Below are positions 27,170 through 38,779 of a stretch of 64,000 nt of DNA, one piece after another. How positions within the stretch are numbered: position 1 is the first letter of the stretch; the number at the start of each line of letters is the position of its first letter. The position numbers and the translations under genes are program-made. The notes below the pieces were generated by a model. It searched no databases, had not been told where the DNA came from, and worked only from the letters and a program-made list of their open reading frames with translations. Source of the DNA: SHVO01 sp050250575 (GTDB lineage: Bacteria > Pseudomonadota > Alphaproteobacteria > Rhodospirillales > Rhodospirillaceae); NCBI GenBank assembly GCA_050250575.1, contig JBFWOJ010000002.1, positions 124,001-188,000 of the forward strand, read 5' to 3'.

Positions 27170-28588
27170 CTAGATATGGAGCGCGCGTTTGTCGGCGCCG
27201 AGCGCCGCTTCTTTGATCACTTCGCCCAGTTGCGGGTGCGCGTGGCAGGTGCGGGCGATGTCTTCGCTCGAGGCGCCGAACTCCATCGCCACCGCCACTT
27301 CCATGATGAGATCGCCGGCGGCCGGGCCGACAATATGACAACCGAGCACGCGATCGGTCTTCTCGTCGGCGAGCACCTTCGCAAAACCGTCGGTGTCGCC
27401 ATTGGCGCGCGCGCGGCCGTTGGCGGTGAAGGGGAACTTCCCGACCTTGTAGGCGATACCCTTCTCCTTGAGTTGCTCCTCGGTCGCGCCGATGCCCGCG
27501 ATTTCCGGCCAGGTGTAAACGACGCCGGCGATGGCTTCGTAGTTGATATGGCCGGGATGGCCGGCGAGGATCTCGGCGACAGCGACGCCTTCGTCTTCGG
27601 CCTTGTGCGCGAGCATCTGGCCCCCGATGACATCGCCGATGGCGAAAATGCCTTCGACATTGGTCTGATAGTTCTCGTCGGCTTCGACGAAGCCGCGGTT
27701 CGAGACTTTAACGCCGGCCTCGGCGAGACCTAGTCCGCCGGTGAAGGCGCGCCGTCCGATGGCGACCAACACGACGTCCGCGGTCGCGGTTTGGGAAGCG
27801 CCGCCCTTGGCGGGCTCCATTTTCACGGTCACGCCGTCCTTGCCGGGCTTGGCTTCGGTGACCTTGGTGCCGAGCTTGAACTTCATCCCCTGCTTCTCGA
27901 GGATGCGCTGCGCCTGCTTGCGCACTTCGCCATCCATCGGCGGAAGAATGAAATCCAGGAATTCGACCACGGTGACATCGGCGCCAAGACGGCGCCAGAC
28001 CGAGCCCATTTCAAGGCCGATGACGCCCGCGCCAATCACGATCATCGACTTCGGCACTTTTGGCAGCACGAGCGCGCCGGTGGAGGAGACGACCTGCTTT
28101 TCGTCGATGGTGATCCCCGGCAGCGGCGTGACCTCGGAGCCGGTCGCGATGACGACGTATTTAGTGGCGTAGGTTTCTTCTTTGCCGTCGAGTCCCTTCA
28201 CCGCCACCTGGTGCGCACCGCGAGCCGCCTTGACGATCTTGCCGAAGCCCTTGAGGTAGGCGACCTTGTTTTTCTTCAGAAGGAACTCGATGCCGGAGGT
28301 GTTCTGCTTCACCACGTCGTCCTTGCGCGCCATCATGGTCGCGAGATCGAGCTCGAGCTTGCCGACCTTGATGCCATGATCGGCGAAATGGTGATTGGCC
28401 TCTTCGTAAAGGTGCGAAGATTGCAGAAGCGCTTTGGAAGGGATGCAGCCGACGTTGGTGCAGGTGCCGCCTAGAGCGCCGCGGCTTTCCACGCAGGCCG
28501 CCCTGAGGCCGAGCTGAGCCGCGCGCAGGGCGCAGACATAGCCGCCGGGGCCACCGCCGATAACGATGACGTCAAAAGTTTCGGCCAT
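27170..28588 (-). CDS. lpd: Dihydrolipoyl dehydrogenase (E3)
   Basis: FAD flavoprotein that reoxidises the lipoyl arm of 2-oxoacid dehydrogenase complexes with NAD. The 472-residue product has the FAD motif VIGGGPGGYVCA at the start. The redox disulfide is C43-C48 in GGTCTNVGCIPSK. The NAD-binding motif is VIGAGVIGLEMGSVW. The C-terminal base pair is H451/E456 in HAHPQLGE. It is placed directly behind sucB, so it serves the 2-oxoglutarate dehydrogenase complex here. Confidence 0.98.
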   Translation of the reverse strand: MAETFDVIVIGGGPGGYVCALRAAQLGLRAACVESRGALGGTCTNVGCIPSKALLQSSHLYEEANHHFADHGIKVGKLELDLATMMARKDDVVKQNTSGIEFLLKKNKVAYLKGFGKIVKAARGAHQVAVKGLDGKEETYATKYVVIATGSEVTPLPGITIDEKQVVSSTGALVLPKVPKSMIVIGAGVIGLEMGSVWRRLGADVTVVEFLDFILPPMDGEVRKQAQRILEKQGMKFKLGTKVTEAKPGKDGVTVKMEPAKGGASQTATADVVLVAIGRRAFTGGLGLAEAGVKVSNRGFVEADENYQTNVEGIFAIGDVIGGQMLAHKAEDEGVAVAEILAGHPGHINYEAIAGVVYTWPEIAGIGATEEQLKEKGIAYKVGKFPFTANGRARANGDTDGFAKVLADEKTDRVLGCHIVGPAAGDLIMEVAVAMEFGASSEDIARTCHAHPQLGEVIKEAALGADKRALHI

Positions 28589-28657
28589 AAGATTATTCCT
28601 CGAGAGTGGAAAAGACCCCGCCTCAACCTCCCCGATTCCGGGAAGGAGAAAGTTGGG

Positions 28658-29941
28658 TCAGGCGTCGATAAGCAAGCGGCTGGGATCCTCGATGGCTTCT
28701 TTCACGCGCACGAGGAAGGTGACTGCTTCACGGCCGTCAACGATGCGGTGATCGTAGGACAGCGCGATGTACATGATGGGGCGTGAGACGATGCTGCCGT
28801 CGTCGAGAACCACGGCGCGGTTCTTGATGTTATGCATGCCTAGGATGCCCGACTGCGGCGTGTTGAGGATCGGCGTCGAGAGCATCGAGCCATAGATCCC
28901 GCCGTTGGTGATGGTGAAGGTGCCGCCGGTCATGTCCTCGATCGTCAGCTTGCCTTCGCGCGCGCGCCGCCCGAGCCCGGAGATTTCCGCCTCGATCTCG
29001 GCAAAGCCCTTCGAGTCCGCATCGCGGACCACCGGCACGACCAAGCCCTGCGGCGTGCCGACGGCAACGCCGATGTCGTAGAAGTTCTTGTAGACGATCT
29101 CGTCGCCCTGGATCTCGGCGTTCACCGCCGGCAATTCCTTGAGGGCGGAGACCACGGCCTTCACGAAGAAGGACATGAAGCCCATCTTCACGCCGTGCTT
29201 CTTCTCGAAACTGTCCTTGAACTTGTTGCGCAGCGCCATGACGGCCGACATGTCCGCTTCGTTGAACGTCGTAAGCATGGCCGCCGTGTTTTGCGCCTCC
29301 TTGAGGCGCTCGGCGATACGCTTGCGCAGGCGCGTCATCTTGACGCGTTCTTCCAACGGTCCGCGATCCGGGACGACCGCCTTGGTCGTACGATCGGGGC
29401 CGGACGCGAGATACTTGAGCACATCGGCCTTCACGAGACGGCCGTTCTTGCCGGAGGCAGGGATTTTCCTCGGATCGAGGCCGTGCTCGTCGACGAGGCG
29501 GCGGACAGCGGGCGCGAGCGGATAATCCGCTTCAATGCCGGGCTTTGCGGCGGGCGCGGCCTTCGGCGGAGCCGGCGGCTTCGCGGCCTGAGGCGCCGGC
29601 GCGGCCGCGGGTTTCGGCGGCGCAGCCGCGGCGGGCGCGGCCTTCGCCGCCGGAGCGTGAGCCGGCGCGGTTTTCGCGGGTTCGGCTTTCCTGGCGGGCG
29701 CGGCACCTGCGGCGCCGATGACGCCAAGGGTTGCGCCGACAGCGACTTCGCTGCCGGGAGCAGCGACGATTTCCGTGAGGGTGCCGGCGCTTTCGGCGCG
29801 CACCTCGACCGTCACTTTGTCGGTTTCGAGCTCCACCAGCGGCTCGTCCTGAGCGACCGCATCGCCCACGTTCTTGAACCATTTTGCGACCGTGGCTTCG
29901 CTCACGGATTCGCCCAAGGTCGGCACTTTGATCTCAGCCAT
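28658..29941 (-). CDS. sucB: Dihydrolipoamide succinyltransferase (E2 of 2-oxoglutarate dehydrogenase)
   Basis: Core of the 2-oxoglutarate dehydrogenase complex; transfers succinyl from E1 to CoA. I start at the ATG at 29941 (GGGGAT six bases upstream), two codons after an alternative ATG. Domains run in order. The single lipoyl domain carries lysyl K42 (ELETDKVTVEV). A long Ala/Pro linker follows. The E3-binding domain is at about 146-181 (PAVRRLVDEHGLDPRKIPAS). The catalytic domain has H398 and D402 in SYDHRIVDGREAV. Total 427 residues, normal for SucB. Confidence 0.97.
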   Translation of the reverse strand: MAEIKVPTLGESVSEATVAKWFKNVGDAVAQDEPLVELETDKVTVEVRAESAGTLTEIVAAPGSEVAVGATLGVIGAAGAAPARKAEPAKTAPAHAPAAKAAPAAAAPPKPAAAPAPQAAKPPAPPKAAPAAKPGIEADYPLAPAVRRLVDEHGLDPRKIPASGKNGRLVKADVLKYLASGPDRTTKAVVPDRGPLEERVKMTRLRKRIAERLKEAQNTAAMLTTFNEADMSAVMALRNKFKDSFEKKHGVKMGFMSFFVKAVVSALKELPAVNAEIQGDEIVYKNFYDIGVAVGTPQGLVVPVVRDADSKGFAEIEAEISGLGRRAREGKLTIEDMTGGTFTITNGGIYGSMLSTPILNTPQSGILGMHNIKNRAVVLDDGSIVSRPIMYIALSYDHRIVDGREAVTFLVRVKEAIEDPSRLLIDA

Positions 29942-29995
29942 GTTCATCCCCAGCTCGTCTTCGGCGCACCTCGCGCGGTGCGCAGCTTGTTCGTT

Positions 29996-32920
<2,925 letters not shown>

Positions 32921-33224
32921 GTCGAGGTCCCTTTAAGGTCCGTTCTGAGGGTCCGAAGAATGTCCGGGCAGGAAGACGAGACTGAGCCAACCCCTCCCGT
33001 ATGCCGGCAGCCCAGGCGGAGGAGTTGAATCGCCGCGTCCTGGCTTCAATCCGGAAGGCGGCCCGCGCCCTTGGTTCAGTCTTAGAGGAAAACACCGTTA
33101 GTGACAACGACTTACCAGTGAAATTGGCGTCAAACTTGGCCGATTTCGAGCTTCAAACCCGTTTCTCCCCACTTCCTGAGCCAAATAGGGCCAGAGTAAG
33201 GCGATTTGGGGCCAGAGTTGCCGC
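32921..33224. other. Intergenic region upstream of sucA
   Basis: About 300 bp between the sulfotransferase stop and the sucA start, both on the minus strand. It probably holds the sucA promoter, but I cannot place one with confidence. A short direct repeat GGGCCAGAGT occurs at 33188-33197 and again at 33210-33219. No convincing hairpin terminator is visible after the sulfotransferase gene. Confidence 0.45.
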
Positions 33225-33899
33225 TTAGCGTATGCCATAGACGGCCGGGTCGGCGGGATATCCGAATAGCGCAGCATCGCGCGCGACAAGCTCGCCGACG
33301 ATGGCGAAAGTCTCGCGCGTGTAGAGACTCGCCCACGGGGCGTGGCTGCTTTGATTGAAGTGGTCGAGGGGCAGCGGCTCGACACCCAGATGCGCGGTGA
33401 CTGCGGCGAAGTCGGCGGCGAGAGTCTCGTGGCGCCCGACGAAGCGAACCGCGAGAGCGCCGTTGTCGTCGGTGACATAACGATGCTGGAACTCGAGCCG
33501 GCGGCGGCCCTCGGGGCCGGCAAGCGCCCGGTGGACATAGGTGTCGAAGGTGCCCGCCGCGGCCGCTTCCGCGTGACCGTCGATCTGCGGATTTTGCAGG
33601 CGGTAGTGAAACCAGGACACCGCTGTGTCCCAGGGATTACGCACGAAGGTGAATGCGTAGTAGGCATCGTAAGCGGCGCGACCCAGGACTTCGATGACGG
33701 TGCGAACGGCGGTGTGCTGACGAAAGTCCGCAGCGGCCTCGGGCAGGCCGTTGGCGACGGCATGACGTCGCCTGGTTGCGGGTTCGGCGCGGCGAACCTT
33801 GTGAAATACGTCGAAATGGCCGAGCGCGCCGTGGACCGAGGTGCCCGCCGCCTTGGGCACATGGATGAAGATGAATTTCTTCTCGGTACTTAAGATCAA
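33225..33899 (-). CDS. Sulfotransferase family 2-like protein
   Basis: A 224-residue cytoplasmic PAPS-dependent sulfotransferase-like protein. The 5'-phosphosulfate loop is FIHVPKAAGTS (about 11-21), and the 3'-phosphate motif is TFVRNPWDTAVSWF, with R87 and S95. This is the pattern of Sulfotransfer_2 proteins acting on carbohydrates. The start is TTG at 33899, overlapping the preceding PagL-like stop in the form TTGA, so translation looks coupled. No later start would keep the PAPS loop. Acceptor unknown; the neighbour suggests an envelope glycan or glycolipid, which is inference. Confidence 0.82.
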   Translation of the reverse strand: MILSTEKKFIFIHVPKAAGTSVHGALGHFDVFHKVRRAEPATRRRHAVANGLPEAAADFRQHTAVRTVIEVLGRAAYDAYYAFTFVRNPWDTAVSWFHYRLQNPQIDGHAEAAAAGTFDTYVHRALAGPEGRRRLEFQHRYVTDDNGALAVRFVGRHETLAADFAAVTAHLGVEPLPLDHFNQSSHAPWASLYTRETFAIVGELVARDAALFGYPADPAVYGIR

Positions 33900-34411
33900 A
33901 GGGCAAAGGACCAGGTGAGGAGCGCCGAGTTCTCACCGGGATTGTAGCCGTTGATGTAAGCGTTGGAGATATGCGTGATGTAAAGACCGACGCGGCTTCC
34001 GTCCGTCACCGCATAGTTGAGCATGAGCCCGAGGTGAAATTCGAAGACACCGCCGAGCTCAAGGCCGTTGCCGCGGGAATAAGCGCCGACCGCGCCCGAG
34101 GGCGTGAATTCCCAGCGCTGCGCATCGTCGAGGAAGAAAGGAACGGAAAATCCGGCGTAGGCGAACTTGCCGCCGAGGCTGTTGCCCATGACGCCAATGG
34201 TCGGCTTCAGGCCGCGGAACGAATCCGTTTCGAACAAACCCGCGCCGTGGCGGTATTCGAGGCGCACTTCGAGCGCCTGGTCATCGTAATTGAAGTTGGT
34301 GTCCCAAAGCCCGGCGCCGACGGTGAGCAGGGATGGATCATCCGCGGCCAGGGCCGGCGATACGGTGGCCGTGGCCGCGGCGATCAGAGCCGCGCGGATG
34401 AAACGCGACAT
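33896..34411 (-). CDS. PagL-like acyloxyacyl hydrolase (lipid A 3-O-deacylase family)
   Basis: A 171-residue outer-membrane protein with a signal peptide (AALIAAATATVSPALAA). The rest alternates hydrophobic and polar residues, as an eight-stranded barrel does. It ends in aromatic/hydrophobic WSFAL, a usual outer-membrane C-terminus. The catalytic region reads THISNAYINGYNPGENS, with H147 and S149 matching the His-Ser pair of PagL and E160 as the likely acid. PagL removes the 3-position acyl chain of lipid A. It is 5 bp downstream of sucD and overlaps the sulfotransferase by 4 bp. Confidence 0.82.
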   Translation of the reverse strand: MSRFIRAALIAAATATVSPALAADDPSLLTVGAGLWDTNFNYDDQALEVRLEYRHGAGLFETDSFRGLKPTIGVMGNSLGGKFAYAGFSVPFFLDDAQRWEFTPSGAVGAYSRGNGLELGGVFEFHLGLMLNYAVTDGSRVGLYITHISNAYINGYNPGENSALLTWSFAL

Positions 34412-34416
34412 AAATC

Positions 34417-35292
34417 TTAGCCCTTGAGCGCCTTCACCATGGTGGAGCCGAGCGCGGACGGGGAGTCCGCCACCATGAAGCCGGCCGAACGCATGGCTTC
34501 GAACTTCGCGTCAGCCGTGCCTTTGCCGCCGGAGATGATCGCGCCGGCGTGGCCCATGCGGCGTCCCGGCGGCGCCGTGGCGCCGGCGACGAAGCCGACG
34601 ATAGGCTTCTTCTTCTTGTGCGCCTTGTAGAATGCGGCCGCGTCCTCTTCGGCCGTGCCGCCGATCTCACCGATCATGATGATGCCTTGCGTCTCGTCAT
34701 CGTTGAGGAAGAGATCCAAACAATCGATGAAGTTGGTGCCGTTGACGGGGTCGCCGCCGATCCCGATGCAGGTCGTCTGGCCGAGGCCCGCGGCGGTGGT
34801 CTGCGCGACGGCCTCATAGGTGAGCGTGCCGGAGCGAGAGACGATGCCGATCTTGCCGCGCTGGTGGATGTGGCCAGGCATAATGCCGATCTTGCATTCG
34901 CCGGGCGTTATGATGCCCGGGCAGTTCGGCCCGATGAGACGGGTCTTGGAGCCCTGAAGCGCGCGCTTCACTTTCACCATGTCGAGCACCGGAATGCCTT
35001 CGGTGATGCACACGGCGAGCGGCATCTCGGCGTCGATGGCTTCCATGATCGCATCGGCGGCGAACGGCGGCGGAACGTAGATCACGGTCGCATCGGCGCC
35101 GGTTTTCTTCTTTGCATCGGCGACGGTATCGAACACCGGCAGGTCGAGGTGCGTCGTGCCGCCCTTACCCGGGGTCACGCCGCCCACCATCTTGGTGCCG
35201 TAGGCGATCGCCTGCTCGGAGTGGAAGGTGCCCTGGCTGCCGGTGAAACCCTGGCAGATGACCTTGGTGGCCTTGTTAACCAACACCGCCAT
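34417..35292 (-). CDS. sucD: Succinyl-CoA synthetase subunit alpha
   Basis: CoA-binding subunit that forms succinyl-CoA or releases it with ATP/GTP synthesis. The 291-residue protein has the CoA-binding start VICQGFTGSQGTFHSEQ. IGPNCPGIITPGECKIGIMP is also present. The phosphohistidine is H248 in MGHAGAII. It abuts sucC with no gap between the sucC stop and the sucD ATG. Confidence 0.99.
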   Translation of the reverse strand: MAVLVNKATKVICQGFTGSQGTFHSEQAIAYGTKMVGGVTPGKGGTTHLDLPVFDTVADAKKKTGADATVIYVPPPFAADAIMEAIDAEMPLAVCITEGIPVLDMVKVKRALQGSKTRLIGPNCPGIITPGECKIGIMPGHIHQRGKIGIVSRSGTLTYEAVAQTTAAGLGQTTCIGIGGDPVNGTNFIDCLDLFLNDDETQGIIMIGEIGGTAEEDAAAFYKAHKKKKPIVGFVAGATAPPGRRMGHAGAIISGGKGTADAKFEAMRSAGFMVADSPSALGSTMVKALKG

Positions 35293-36492
35293 TTATGCGG
35301 CCTCCTTAACAGCTTTAACCACCTTCTGCGCCGCGTCGGCGAGATTGTCGGCGGTAATGATGGGTAGGCCGGAATCGGCCATGATTTTCTTGCCCAATTC
35401 GACGTTGGTACCTTCGAGGCGCACGACCAGCGGCACGTTGAGGCTGATCTCGCGCGCAGCGGCCACGACGCCTTCGGCGATGACGTCGCAGCGCATGATG
35501 CCGCCGAAGATGTTGACGAGAATACCTTCGACGTTGGGATCGGACAGGATGATCTTGAAGGCGGTGGTGACACGCTCGCGCGTCGCGCCGCCGCCGACAT
35601 CGAGGAAGTTCGCAGGCTCGCCGCCATAGAGCTTGATGATGTCCATCGTCGCCATGGCGAGGCCCGCCCCGTTCACCATGCAGCCGATAGAGCCGTCGAG
35701 CTTGATGTAGTTGAGATCGTGCTTGGACGCTTCGAGCTCCATCGGATCCTCTTCATCTTCGTCGCGCAGCTCGACGATTTCCGGATGACGATAGAGCGCG
35801 TTGGAATCGAAGTTCATCTTGGCGTCGAGCGGAAGGACCTCGCCCTCGCCGGTGACGACCAGCGGGTTGATCTCCAGCATCGAGGCGTCTGATTCAATGA
35901 ACGCCTTGTACAGCGCCGTGAGCAGCTTGGTCGCCGACTTCACCTGTTTGTCGGCAAGGCCGAGCGCAAAGGCGATCTTGCGGCAGTGGAAGCCCTGAAT
36001 GCCTTCCGCGGGATCGATGCTCTGGAATACGATCTTCTCGGGCGTGTCGTGCGCCACGTCCTCGATGTTCACACCGCCTTCGGTGGACGCCATGATGGTG
36101 ACCCGCGAGGTGCCGCGGTCGACCAGCATCGAGAGATAGAGCTCGCGCGTGATGTTGCAGCCGGCCTCGATATAGACCCGCTTCACCTGTTTGCCGGCCG
36201 GGCCGGTCTGAACCGTGACCAGTGTCCGGCCGATCATTTGCGCGGCGCTTTCCTTCACTTCCTGGACGGACTTGACGACGCGTACGCCGCCCTTGCCGCC
36301 GGCTTCGGCCTCCTTGAATTTGCCTTTGCCGCGGCCACCCGCATGGATCTGGGATTTGACGACGTAGACACCGCCCGGAAGGCTTTCGGCGACCTTGGCG
36401 GCTTCTTCGGCGGTGTATGCGACGCCGCCCGGAAGCACGGGCACGCCGTACTTCTTCAGCACCTGTTTTGCCTGGTACTCATGGATATTCAT
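35293..36492 (-). CDS. sucC: Succinyl-CoA synthetase subunit beta
   Basis: ATP-grasp subunit of succinyl-CoA synthetase, 399 residues. It starts MNIHEYQAKQVLKKYGVPV, as in all SucC. ATP-grasp marks include VVKSQIHAGGRGKGKFKEA, EINPLVVT and GCMVNGAGLAMATMD. The C-terminal nucleotide and interface motif is FGGIMRCDVIAEG. It lies 30 bp after mdh and is read with sucD. Confidence 0.99.
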   Translation of the reverse strand: MNIHEYQAKQVLKKYGVPVLPGGVAYTAEEAAKVAESLPGGVYVVKSQIHAGGRGKGKFKEAEAGGKGGVRVVKSVQEVKESAAQMIGRTLVTVQTGPAGKQVKRVYIEAGCNITRELYLSMLVDRGTSRVTIMASTEGGVNIEDVAHDTPEKIVFQSIDPAEGIQGFHCRKIAFALGLADKQVKSATKLLTALYKAFIESDASMLEINPLVVTGEGEVLPLDAKMNFDSNALYRHPEIVELRDEDEEDPMELEASKHDLNYIKLDGSIGCMVNGAGLAMATMDIIKLYGGEPANFLDVGGGATRERVTTAFKIILSDPNVEGILVNIFGGIMRCDVIAEGVVAAAREISLNVPLVVRLEGTNVELGKKIMADSGLPIITADNLADAAQKVVKAVKEAA

Positions 36493-36522
36493 TGATGGAC
36501 CGCTTTCCGTAAGGAGCGTTGA

Positions 36523-37488
36523 TTACTTCTTGAGAGACGGGTCGATGTTCTTGCAGCCCTCGACGAGGCCGCGCACGGCATTGACCGAGTGCGAGAACAT
36601 CTTCTGTTCGTCGGCCGACAAGGTGATTTCGACGATACGCTCGACACCGCCGGCGCCGATGACGACGGGCACGCCGACATAAATGTCTTTCTCGCCGTAC
36701 TTGCCGTCGATATAGGCGGCCACGGGCAGCACACGCTTCTGGTCCTTGAGGTAGGCTTCGGCCATCTCGATGCCGGAGGCCGCCGGTGCGTAGAACGCAG
36801 ACCCGGTCTTGAGCAGGCCGACGATCTCGGCGCCGCCGTCGCGGGTGCGCTGGACGATCTTGTCGAGCTTCTCTTGCGTGGTCCAACCCATCTTGACGAG
36901 GTCGGGAAGCGGGATGCCGGCCACGGTGGAGTAGCGCACCAAGGGCACCATGGTGTCCCCGTGGCCGCCGAGCACGAACGCGGTAACGTCCTTCACGGAG
37001 ACCTGGAACTCTTCGGCGAGGAAGTAACGGAACCGCGCGCTGTCGAGGACGCCGGCCATTCCGACGACCATGTTGTGCGGCAGACCGGAGAATTCGCGCA
37101 GCGCCCACACCATGGCATCGAGAGGATTGGTGATGCAGATGACGAAGGCCTTCGGGCAGTTCGCCTTGATGCCCTCGCCGACCGCCTTCATGACTTTCAA
37201 ATTGATGCCGAGAAGGTCATCGCGGCTCATGCCCGGCTTGCGCGGCACGCCGGCCGTGACGATGACGACGTCGGCGCCCTTGATCGCGCTGTAGTCGTTG
37301 GCGCCGGAATAGGCCGCATCGACGCGCTCGACCGGCGTGGACTCGGCGATGTCGAGGCCCTTGCCCTGGGGGATGCCCTCGGCGATGTCGAACAACACCA
37401 CGTCGCCAAGTTCTTTCAGCCCGATCAGGTGCGCGAGCGTGCCGCCGATGTTGCCGGATCCTACGAGCGCAATCTTCTTGCGTGCCAT
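36523..37488 (-). CDS. mdh: Malate dehydrogenase
   Basis: NAD-dependent oxidation of malate to oxaloacetate in the TCA cycle. The 321-residue protein is of the LDH-like type: NAD motif VGSGNIGGTL (residues 9-18), D34 for NAD selectivity, and the substrate arginine region VPRKPGMSRDDLL. The catalytic H176 lies in LGGHGDTM. First gene of the mdh-sucC-sucD group, with about 180 bp upstream for its promoter. Confidence 0.98.
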   Translation of the reverse strand: MARKKIALVGSGNIGGTLAHLIGLKELGDVVLFDIAEGIPQGKGLDIAESTPVERVDAAYSGANDYSAIKGADVVIVTAGVPRKPGMSRDDLLGINLKVMKAVGEGIKANCPKAFVICITNPLDAMVWALREFSGLPHNMVVGMAGVLDSARFRYFLAEEFQVSVKDVTAFVLGGHGDTMVPLVRYSTVAGIPLPDLVKMGWTTQEKLDKIVQRTRDGGAEIVGLLKTGSAFYAPAASGIEMAEAYLKDQKRVLPVAAYIDGKYGEKDIYVGVPVVIGAGGVERIVEITLSADEQKMFSHSVNAVRGLVEGCKNIDPSLKK

Positions 37489-37668
37489 TTTTACCTCTTG
37501 AGTTTATGCGGAAGGCTGCGGTTTTTATGGAAAGAACCGCGAGACACCCCATCCCCGTCGGGGCGTGTGGTAGCGCGAAACGGGCTTGTGGAGCAAGCGT
37601 CCGCGCACGATCGGGAAAATCACAAAGACCAGTGTCGTATCAAGGGGATGCGGGTAAAGTGTTGGGCC

Positions 37669-38778
37669 ATGAACCGGTTCCCAACCTCAGCCTCCTTGCC
37701 CGTGTTTGTTCTAAGCGTAGCGCTAAACGGCTGCGCCGCCGCGCCGCCCGCGACCTCGCCGGCGGACCCGCCGCCCGCGACGCCGGCCGTCGCAAGGGCG
37801 GGCGAGGACCTTGTCCTGCCCCGCGCGGTCCCGGATCTGACGTCCTATGTGATGATTCACGCCAATGCGGGACGCGAGGCGCCGCGCGAAGTGACGATCG
37901 CGGAGGCGGCGGGCCTTCTGGGTGATTATGACGTCACCTTCTTCGGCGAGGTCCATCGCCACGCCGGCGTTCATCACGCGCAAATGGCCGTGTTTCGCGA
38001 GATGTACGCGCGCACGGCGAATCTCTCGCTCTCCATGGAACAGTTCGAGCGCGATCAGCAGCCGGTCCTGGACGAGTACCTCGCCGGCAAGATCGGCGAG
38101 AACACGATGGCCACGCGCATCACGCTATGGTCCAACTATGGAACCAGCTACCGGCCGCTCGTGGAATTCGCGAAGGAGCACAAGTTGCCGGTGATCGCGG
38201 CCAACGCGCCGGGCATGGTGGTGCGCTGCGTGGGTCTGGAAGGGCCGGAGTTCCTCTCCCGCATGAAACCGGAGCAGCGCCGCTGGGCCGCCCGCGAGAT
38301 CAATCTTCAAGACGGCCCGTACAGGGATAAATTCATGGGCTTCGCCACGGGCGACGCTGGGCATGGCGGCGATCCGAACGCGAAACCGGGGGAGAAGCGC
38401 ACGCCGAGCGCCCAGGCGGTGCGCGCCTTCGCGGCACAAGCGACGCGCGACGACACCATGGCGGAATCCATCGCCGATCACCTGCAGAAAAATCCGGGTC
38501 GCAAGGTGCTGCATTTGACGGGCCACTTTCACAGCGATTCGTTCCTCGGCACGGTGGAGCGGCTCCAGCTTCGCATGCCTCATCTCAAGCTCGCGGTGAT
38601 CAACCCGATCGAGAGCGGCGCTGAGGAAAAGCCGAAGATCACGGCGGCGAAACTCAAGAGCGGAACTTTGCTTCTGCTGGTGCGGCCGTTGCCCGACCCT
38701 TACGCCACGGAAGAGGAGATGCGCGCCGCGATCAAGCAGCAGATGGCGGAGCGACGCGACAACAAGTGCGAGCTCTGA
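37669..38778 (+). CDS. ChaN-family (DUF399) lipoprotein
   Basis: A 369-residue lipoprotein. I start it at the ATG at 37669, which gives a signal peptide and lipobox LNGC with C22. The open frame itself runs far upstream across mdh in the wrong strand and is ignored. An ATG at 37648 is the alternative. The core DYDVTFFGEVHRHAGVHHAQ and the later KVLHLTGHFHSDSF match ChaN/DUF399, a family linked to heme or iron in some bacteria. A Pro-rich stretch separates the lipid anchor from the domain. It is convergent with zapE with a single base between stops. Confidence 0.82.
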   Translation: MNRFPTSASLPVFVLSVALNGCAAAPPATSPADPPPATPAVARAGEDLVLPRAVPDLTSYVMIHANAGREAPREVTIAEAAGLLGDYDVTFFGEVHRHAGVHHAQMAVFREMYARTANLSLSMEQFERDQQPVLDEYLAGKIGENTMATRITLWSNYGTSYRPLVEFAKEHKLPVIAANAPGMVVRCVGLEGPEFLSRMKPEQRRWAAREINLQDGPYRDKFMGFATGDAGHGGDPNAKPGEKRTPSAQAVRAFAAQATRDDTMAESIADHLQKNPGRKVLHLTGHFHSDSFLGTVERLQLRMPHLKLAVINPIESGAEEKPKITAAKLKSGTLLLLVRPLPDPYATEEEMRAAIKQQMAERRDNKCEL

Positions 38779-38779
38779 G

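Noticed and set aside
33001..33228. A 75-codon plus-strand frame between sucA and the sulfotransferase
   Set aside because: No ribosome site and no recognisable domain, and it lies in the likely sucA promoter.
36589..37668. Upstream extension of the ChaN-like gene frame
   Set aside because: It runs antisense through mdh. The lipoprotein signal at 37669 marks the real start.
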